Of a stretch of 10,623 nucleotides of DNA, positions 6,589 through 10,623 are shown one piece after another. Positions within the stretch are counted from its first letter, which is position 1, and each line of letters starts with the position of its first letter. The position numbers and the translations under genes were made by a program. The stretch is taken from the NCBI GenBank assembly GCA_018648445.1, contig JABGRG010000123.1, positions 1 through 10,623 on the forward strand, written 5' to 3'. The stretch comes from Rhodospirillales bacterium. GTDB lineage: Bacteria; Pseudomonadota; Alphaproteobacteria; Rhodospirillales_A; JACZKS01. The notes beneath the pieces were generated by a model. It was given only the letters and a program-made list of their open reading frames with translations. It was not told the DNA's origin and did not search any database.

Positions 6589-7719
6589 ATGAGAAAACTA
6601 AGTATCGTAACAGGTGGGCTTCTCGCGTTTGCGTTGGCCGCAACCACGGCCACAGCGGGTGAGATCACTGCTGCGTCGAAGGAGCGCGGATTCTTCTTGT
6701 TGCCCGAATTCCATGCCTATGCGCCCGAACAGTCGGCCATGATGGATAAGTTCCTCAAGATCGTGCAAAGCCCGGGTGTGCCGATTGCGGTGAAGCTCGA
6801 CAAGCCCCTTAAGATCGCCATGATGTTCCCGAGCTTGGAAACCTCTGACGCCTGGGCTCGTTTGAACATCGCGTTGGTCAAACGCCTTGAAGAAATGAAA
6901 GTTCCTTTCAAGGTGACCGAACTGATGATTCGTCCCGACGAACATGGCCGACAAGCAACGCAAATCGACCAGGTCATGGCGCAGGATTTCGACTATGTGG
7001 TTATCGGCCCGTCGGAATATAAGGCGCAAAAGGCTAATCTGGAACGTCTCTCCCAGAAAATCCCAACGTTGGTCATGAACGTCGTTAACCCGTTTGTCGA
7101 TCTCGTCGGCACGGACAAAATGCCGTTGTCGCACATCGGGTTTGATCACTCGGTCGGCGCAAAAGTGCTGTGCAACTGGATTATCAAAGAAAAGGGCGGC
7201 AAAGGTACGATCGGCCTTATGCGTTACCTGCCCGGCCTCGTCGATGACCAACGCAGCAATGTCTTTAGTGACTGTGTGCAGAAAAATTCGGACATGAAAG
7301 TCGTGACCGAGTTTGAAGCACAGGGCGATCGTGAAAAGGCCTTTACCGGGGCGAACGCTATCCTCAGCAAATACCCGGATATTACCATGCTCCATTCCGC
7401 CAGTACGGCGATTGCTCTTGGAACACTTGCGGCCGTCGAAGAGCGCGGCAAAGTCGATAAGGTCATCGTCAATGGTTGGGGGGGCGGCGGCGACGAGCTG
7501 AAGTCGATCATCGCCGGTGGTCTCAAAGTCGCGGCCTTCCGCGTCAACGACGACTGGGGTGTTTCGGTTGCCGAAGCCATCAAAGCCCATGCCGAAGGCA
7601 AGAAGATTCCGGTCGTTATCGCCGCAACCATCAAGGCGGTCGACTATCGGATGAATGCCGAACAAATCAAGGCGGAAACCGATTACGCCTTCCGTTATTC
7701 CGGCGTACTCGACCGCTAA
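6589..7719 (+). CDS. LuxP-like periplasmic autoinducer-2-binding protein (ABC transporter component)
   Basis: A 376-residue periplasmic binding protein with a signal peptide (residues 1-23, MRKL start, ATA-G cleavage region). It resembles Vibrio LuxP along its length rather than LsrB: KPLKIAMMFPSLETSDAW, RPDEHGRQ, HIGFDHSVG, VNGWGGGGDEL, FRVNDDWG and the end YAFRYSG all have close LuxP counterparts as I recall them. Aligning by eye to the V. harveyi LuxP AI-2 pocket gives S79 to S86, W82 to W89, N159 to N164, R215 to R222, T266 to T273, W289 to W297 and R310 to R318, all conserved. Q77 becomes E84 and D267 becomes A274. The gene has an AGGAAGGA ribosome site and sits between the permease and ATPase genes, so it serves an importer, not a LuxQ-type sensor. 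Ligand is AI-2 or a close relative by inference. Confidence 0.88.
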   Translation: MRKLSIVTGGLLAFALAATTATAGEITAASKERGFFLLPEFHAYAPEQSAMMDKFLKIVQSPGVPIAVKLDKPLKIAMMFPSLETSDAWARLNIALVKRLEEMKVPFKVTELMIRPDEHGRQATQIDQVMAQDFDYVVIGPSEYKAQKANLERLSQKIPTLVMNVVNPFVDLVGTDKMPLSHIGFDHSVGAKVLCNWIIKEKGGKGTIGLMRYLPGLVDDQRSNVFSDCVQKNSDMKVVTEFEAQGDREKAFTGANAILSKYPDITMLHSASTAIALGTLAAVEERGKVDKVIVNGWGGGGDELKSIIAGGLKVAAFRVNDDWGVSVAEAIKAHAEGKKIPVVIAATIKAVDYRMNAEQIKAETDYAFRYSGVLDR

Positions 7720-7737
7720 GCGATCGGATCCGGTGTT

Positions 7738-7770
7738 CCGGGAGCGTCGCTCACTATGTGGCGCTCCCGG
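7738..7770 (+). repeat. Strong intercistronic hairpin after the binding-protein gene
   Basis: CCGGGAGCG (7738-7746) pairs perfectly with CGCTCCCGG (7762-7770), and one G-T plus one C-G pair extend the stem inwards to 11 bp. No T-run follows (ATTTAAACG), so it is unlikely to end transcription fully. Stem-loops at this place commonly protect the binding-protein message from 3' decay so that this protein exceeds the membrane parts. Confidence 0.7.
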
Positions 7771-7802
7771 ATTTAAACGAACACTAGTGTGGGATTGAAA
7801 AC

Positions 7803-8567
7803 GTGCAAGCATCAGAACAAGACCGCATTGACGACGTAACGCCCGCAGGCATCGAAATGGCCGGCATCTCCAAACGTTACGGCCAGGTCCAGGCGCTCGT
7901 GGATGTCAATATGTCGGTGAAGCCCGGTGAAGTCATGGGTATTGCCGGTGATAACGGCGCCGGAAAATCAACCTTGATGAAGGTTCTCGCTGGCGCCATT
8001 GCCTCTGACGAGGGAACCATTTCCATCGACGGGGAGCATCACGCGTTTTCGAGCCCCAACGACGCTCATCTGGCCGGGATCGAAATGCTCTATCAGGATC
8101 TCGCGTTGTTCGAAGATATGTCCGTCATGGCGAATATTTTTGTCGGACGGGAACTCACGAACGCCGCAGGCTTCATGAAATTCTCCGCCATTAAGGAAAG
8201 AGCGTCCGAAATCGTCAGCACCTTTTCGGTGCGTCAAATTGATGTCGCCAATCCGCTCGGCAGTTTGTCAGGCGGGCAACGTCAGGTATCCGCCTTGGCG
8301 CGGACCATCGGCTTTGGCAGTAACTACGTGATTCTTGACGAACCGACGTCGGCGCTGAGCCCAAGTGCCGCCGACGAAGTGTTGGATGTGGTGCGCAACT
8401 TGGCCGCCAAGGGTATCGGTGTGATCATGATCAGCCACAACCTCAATCACATTATGGCGGTCTGCGATCAGGTGGCGGTTCTTCATCTCGGGACCGTGGC
8501 CGGTGTCCGCAAAATCAGCGAAACCACCCAAGAAGAAATCGTTTCGCTGATCGTCAAGGGCGCCTAA
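7803..8567 (+). CDS. Single-domain sugar ABC transporter ATP-binding protein
   Basis: An ABC ATPase of 254 residues with one nucleotide-binding domain, like FrcA. It is about half the size of LsrA or RbsA, which carry two. Walker A is GDNGAGKST (49-57), the Q-loop glutamine is Q98, the signature is LSGGQ (155-159), Walker B is YVILDE (175-180) and the switch histidine is H212 (ISHN). All catalytic residues are present, so a homodimer should be functional. The start is GTG (7803-7805) with a modest GGGA upstream; an in-frame ATG at 7857 would still leave the whole ABC domain, so the first 18 residues are uncertain. A perfect ACACTAGTGT palindrome (7781-7790) lies just upstream, meaning unknown. 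It would energise the adjacent permease. Confidence 0.93.
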   Translation: MQASEQDRIDDVTPAGIEMAGISKRYGQVQALVDVNMSVKPGEVMGIAGDNGAGKSTLMKVLAGAIASDEGTISIDGEHHAFSSPNDAHLAGIEMLYQDLALFEDMSVMANIFVGRELTNAAGFMKFSAIKERASEIVSTFSVRQIDVANPLGSLSGGQRQVSALARTIGFGSNYVILDEPTSALSPSAADEVLDVVRNLAAKGIGVIMISHNLNHIMAVCDQVAVLHLGTVAGVRKISETTQEEIVSLIVKGA

Positions 8568-8600
8568 CAAACATCTTTTAATCAGAATGGGACAGGGCAC

Positions 8601-9095
8601 ATGCGTAGAGGCGGAATACTCAATGTAGAATTGGCGTCAGCCATCGCGATGATGGGACATGACGATATCATGCTGGTGACCGATGCCGGTTTTCCTATCG
8701 AATATCCGGATGACCGGGTGATCGATCTTGCCGTTGTCCCGAATGTTCCTGACCTCTTCACGGTCTTGAAGGGAATCCGCCAAGAGATGTGGGTCGAGAA
8801 ATTCGCCCTGATCGATGTAACCGACAAATACGGCCCGAACGTCAAGAACGGCGTAGCGGAAATATTCCCCGACGCCATCGCGACCACCATGCCCAATGAA
8901 TGGTTCCACGAAGAAGGCTACCGCAAGGCGAAGTTCTTCGTGCGCACGGGCGGATGGTGGCCTTGGGGCAATGTCGCGCTGTTTTCCGGCATTCCGGCCG
9001 TCGAATGGTTCGGTGCCACCGGTGGGCCGCTACCGGAGGACTGGCAAGAACGCTATGACCTTGCCAAGAAGTACGGCCAAGAAGGCGTTGACTGA
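8601..9095 (+). CDS. RbsD/FucU-family sugar mutarotase
   Basis: RbsD and FucU speed the interconversion of cyclic sugar forms (ribose pyranose/furanose, fucose anomers) and act in the cytoplasm, usually beside sugar ABC transporters. This 164-residue protein opens with MRRGGILNVELASAIAMMGH, placing the catalytic histidine at H20 as in E. coli RbsD, and has TDAGFPI (D28 conserved). The C-terminal FVRTGGWWPWGNVALFSG corresponds to the family's IRSGE..PYANIIL strand. About 25 further residues (VEWFGATGG onwards) extend past the usual RbsD end of about 139. It follows the ATPase by 33 bp. In this operon the natural substrate may be a cyclised form of AI-2 or a free sugar; neither can be decided from sequence. 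Confidence 0.88.
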   Translation: MRRGGILNVELASAIAMMGHDDIMLVTDAGFPIEYPDDRVIDLAVVPNVPDLFTVLKGIRQEMWVEKFALIDVTDKYGPNVKNGVAEIFPDAIATTMPNEWFHEEGYRKAKFFVRTGGWWPWGNVALFSGIPAVEWFGATGGPLPEDWQERYDLAKKYGQEGVD

Positions 9096-9113
9096 TCCGA
9101 TAGATAGTGCTGC

Positions 9114-9139
9114 GGCGTGAGCTCTGATGGGCTCACGCC
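9114..9139 (+). terminator. Intercistronic hairpin, possible weak terminator, after the mutarotase gene
   Basis: GGCGTGAGC (9114-9122) pairs perfectly with GCTCACGCC (9131-9139) around an 8-nt loop. Only ATTTGCCTGTATT follows, so the T-tract is poor. It may partly terminate or act as an mRNA-stabilising boundary, reducing expression of the reductase and hydrolase genes relative to the transporter. Confidence 0.5.
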
Positions 9140-9172
9140 ATTTGCCTGTATTACATGGGAGAGAGGACAGTC

Positions 9173-10189
9173 ATGAATCCGGCGGACAGCCAAAAATTCG
9201 GCAAGACTGATCTCGACGTTACGGCGTTTTCCTATGGCACCGTGCCGATCGGAAATATCTTCGAGTTTGTCGAAGAAGAAACCTCCGACGCCATGATCCA
9301 ACATTGCTGGGATAACGGTATCCGCCTTTACGATACTGCGCCCATGTATGGTCATGGCCTTTCAGAGCATCGCTTGGGGCACTCGTTGCGCTGGAAAAAC
9401 CGAAACGACTATGTTTTGGCTTCCAAGGTCGGGCGTGTTTTGACGGCTGCACCGCGTTCGGAGATCGATTTCGAACGCTGGGCGGGTGGTGCGGCCAACG
9501 TGGCCCGGTTCGACTACAGCTATGATGGAACCATGCGCTCGTTCGAAGACTCGCTCCAACGCATGGCCCTTGAACGCATGGATATCTGTTTTATTCATGA
9601 CTGCGACTACATGACCCATGGCGATCAGTATCCGGAAATGTTTGAGCAAGCCATGGACGGTTGCTGGAAAGCCCTGGAAAAGCTGCGTGATGAAGGCGTG
9701 ATCAAGGCTATTGGTGTGGGCGTCAACGAAGCGAACGTCTGCATTGATGCGCTTGAGCGACACGACTTCGATTGTTTTCTTCTTGCAGGGCGTTACACGT
9801 TGCTGGAGCAAGATCCCCTCGATGCATTTCTACCTTTGTGCGCCGAGCGCGATGTGGCCGTGGTGATCGGGGGCGGGTTTAATTCAGGCATTCTCGCGGC
9901 CGGGGCCGTCGACGGTGCGCGCTACAATTATGCGCCGGCGCCGCCGGAAATCATGGACAAGGTCCGCAAGATCGAAGCCGTGTGCGGCGCCCACAAAGTA
10001 CCCCTGGCGGCTGCGGCCATGCAATTCCCCATGGCGCATCCGGCCGTCGCCACTTTTTGCGCCGGAACGCGGAATATGAAACAGTTGCAGAACAACCTGG
10101 CATGGTTTCGCCATCCCATACCCGTCGATTTTTGGGCCGAATTGAAGCACGAAGGCCTGCTGCGTAAAGATGCTCCGACGCCGAGCTAA
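9173..10189 (+). CDS. Aldo/keto reductase, D-threo-aldose 1-dehydrogenase/pyridoxal dehydrogenase-like
   Basis: A cytoplasmic NAD(P)-dependent oxidoreductase of the aldo/keto reductase fold, 338 residues. The catalytic tetrad is visible: D54 (LYDTAPMYG), Y59, K85 (LASKVG) and H142 (CFIHDCDY). The layout, with a large insert at about residues 88-120 and the VVIGGGFNSGILA segment, resembles the D-threo-aldose (L-fucose) 1-dehydrogenase and pyridoxal 4-dehydrogenase group, which oxidise a cyclic sugar or hemiacetal to a lactone. I chose ATG 9173 over ATG 9155 because AGAGGA (9162-9167) lies just ahead of it and the conserved KFGKT strand then falls near residue 8. It follows the mutarotase and precedes a lactonase-like gene. 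Substrate is unproven. Confidence 0.88.
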   Translation: MNPADSQKFGKTDLDVTAFSYGTVPIGNIFEFVEEETSDAMIQHCWDNGIRLYDTAPMYGHGLSEHRLGHSLRWKNRNDYVLASKVGRVLTAAPRSEIDFERWAGGAANVARFDYSYDGTMRSFEDSLQRMALERMDICFIHDCDYMTHGDQYPEMFEQAMDGCWKALEKLRDEGVIKAIGVGVNEANVCIDALERHDFDCFLLAGRYTLLEQDPLDAFLPLCAERDVAVVIGGGFNSGILAAGAVDGARYNYAPAPPEIMDKVRKIEAVCGAHKVPLAAAAMQFPMAHPAVATFCAGTRNMKQLQNNLAWFRHPIPVDFWAELKHEGLLRKDAPTPS

Positions 10190-10202
10190 AGAGGAAAGTC
10201 AC

Positions 10203-10623
10203 ATGGCTTTAGAAAGTGCGGACATCCCTGGCGGATTGGGCAAACCCACGCTTGTGGCGCCGCCTGGGACCTGCGATTGCCATATGCATGTCATCTATCC
10301 CGAACGGCGTTTCCCTTTTATTCCCGGTAAGGAAAATGTTTTTCCTGAGCATTCCTGCGCGGCTTACATGGCCGCAGCGGATAGTCTGGGCATAGAACGA
10401 TGTGTCGTTGTCCTGCCGCCGTTCTATGATTTTGATAACGCCAGCACCTGCCTCGCGGTTCAGGAAATCGGCCTTCCAGCTCGCGCCGTCGTAAATGTCG
10501 GCCCGGATGTTACAGATGCGGAATTAGAGGCCTTGGACAAGGCAGGGGCACGGGGCGCCAACTTTTTCATGCTGCCGGGCAGGTGCCTTGATTGGGGCGC
10601 GCTTAAACCAGTTGCCGAAAAAG
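10203..10623 (+). CDS. Amidohydrolase_2 family protein, lactonase-like (partial, runs off the window)
   Basis: The first 140 residues of a TIM-barrel metal-dependent hydrolase; no stop occurs before the window ends. The N-terminal metal motif is DCHMHV (D25, H27, H29) after a PPGTCD lead-in, followed by the strand GIERCVVVLPPFYDFDN and the stretch AVVNVGPDVTDAELEAL. This pattern matches the amidohydrolase_2 group that includes 2-pyrone-4,6-dicarboxylate lactonase and L-fucono-lactonase. The ATG at 10203 has GAGGAAAG upstream and lies 13 bp after the reductase, so both are in one operon. A lactonase following a sugar dehydrogenase would make chemical sense: dehydrogenase forms the lactone, this enzyme opens it. 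The exact substrate cannot be read from this fragment. Confidence 0.85.
   Translation, partial: MALESADIPGGLGKPTLVAPPGTCDCHMHVIYPERRFPFIPGKENVFPEHSCAAYMAAADSLGIERCVVVLPPFYDFDNASTCLAVQEIGLPARAVVNVGPDVTDAELEALDKAGARGANFFMLPGRCLDWGALKPVAEK

Noticed and set aside
6598..7812. 404-codon minus-strand open frame opposite the LuxP-like gene
   Set aside because: It mirrors the coding gene, has no recognisable motif and no independent support; long antisense frames are common opposite GC-biased genes.
1..10623. CRISPR array, tRNA or rRNA genes, toxin-antitoxin or phage genes
   Set aside because: I saw no regularly spaced repeats, cloverleaf-like segments, or coding sequences of those families in the window.

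Overview
The window looks like part of a proteobacterial chromosome, probably an alphaproteobacterium. It is moderately GC-rich, has Shine-Dalgarno-led genes including GTG starts, and carries an RbsC/FrcA-style sugar ABC transporter. The exact lineage cannot be fixed from the sequence. The core of the window is a divergent gene cluster that closely matches the lsr system for uptake and breakdown of the quorum-sensing signal autoinducer-2 (AI-2). Its transporter parts, however, are not those of the classical lsr operon. All family comparisons here are made from memory, not from a search.

Layout. Positions 1-54 look like the outer end of an IS21-family insertion sequence. The minus-strand operon, read from right to left, is lsrR (3793-2840, SorC-family repressor), lsrK (2843-1272, AI-2 kinase), a small cupin (1225-869) and a HAD-superfamily phosphatase (798-133). 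A 602-bp AT-rich intergenic region (3794-4395) separates it from the plus-strand operon. This region holds candidate promoters, inverted repeats that could be LsrR operators, and a strong intrinsic terminator inside the leader of the plus-strand operon. The plus strand then carries lsrF (4396-5277), one RbsC-type permease (5478-6479), a LuxP-like periplasmic binding protein (6589-7719), a single-domain ABC ATPase (7803-8567), an RbsD/FucU-type mutarotase (8601-9095), an aldo/keto reductase (9173-10189) and the start of an amidohydrolase_2/lactonase-like protein (10203 to the window end).

Likely joint function. The LuxP-like protein would capture AI-2 or a related furanose in the periplasm. 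The permease and ATPase would import it, the mutarotase could interconvert its ring forms, and LsrK would phosphorylate it. The phosphorylated ligand would release LsrR, and LsrF would cleave the product. LsrG, the usual isomerase between LsrK and LsrF, is not seen in the window; the cupin or the phosphatase may fill or alter that step. The last three genes (mutarotase, dehydrogenase, lactonase-like hydrolase) resemble the oxidative sugar pathway used for L-fucose in some bacteria, so the locus may handle a second substrate or send part of the signal down another route.

The most notable point is this combination: a LuxP-type receptor, known mainly as the partner of the LuxQ sensor kinase in Vibrio, placed inside an ABC importer operon with Lsr enzymes.
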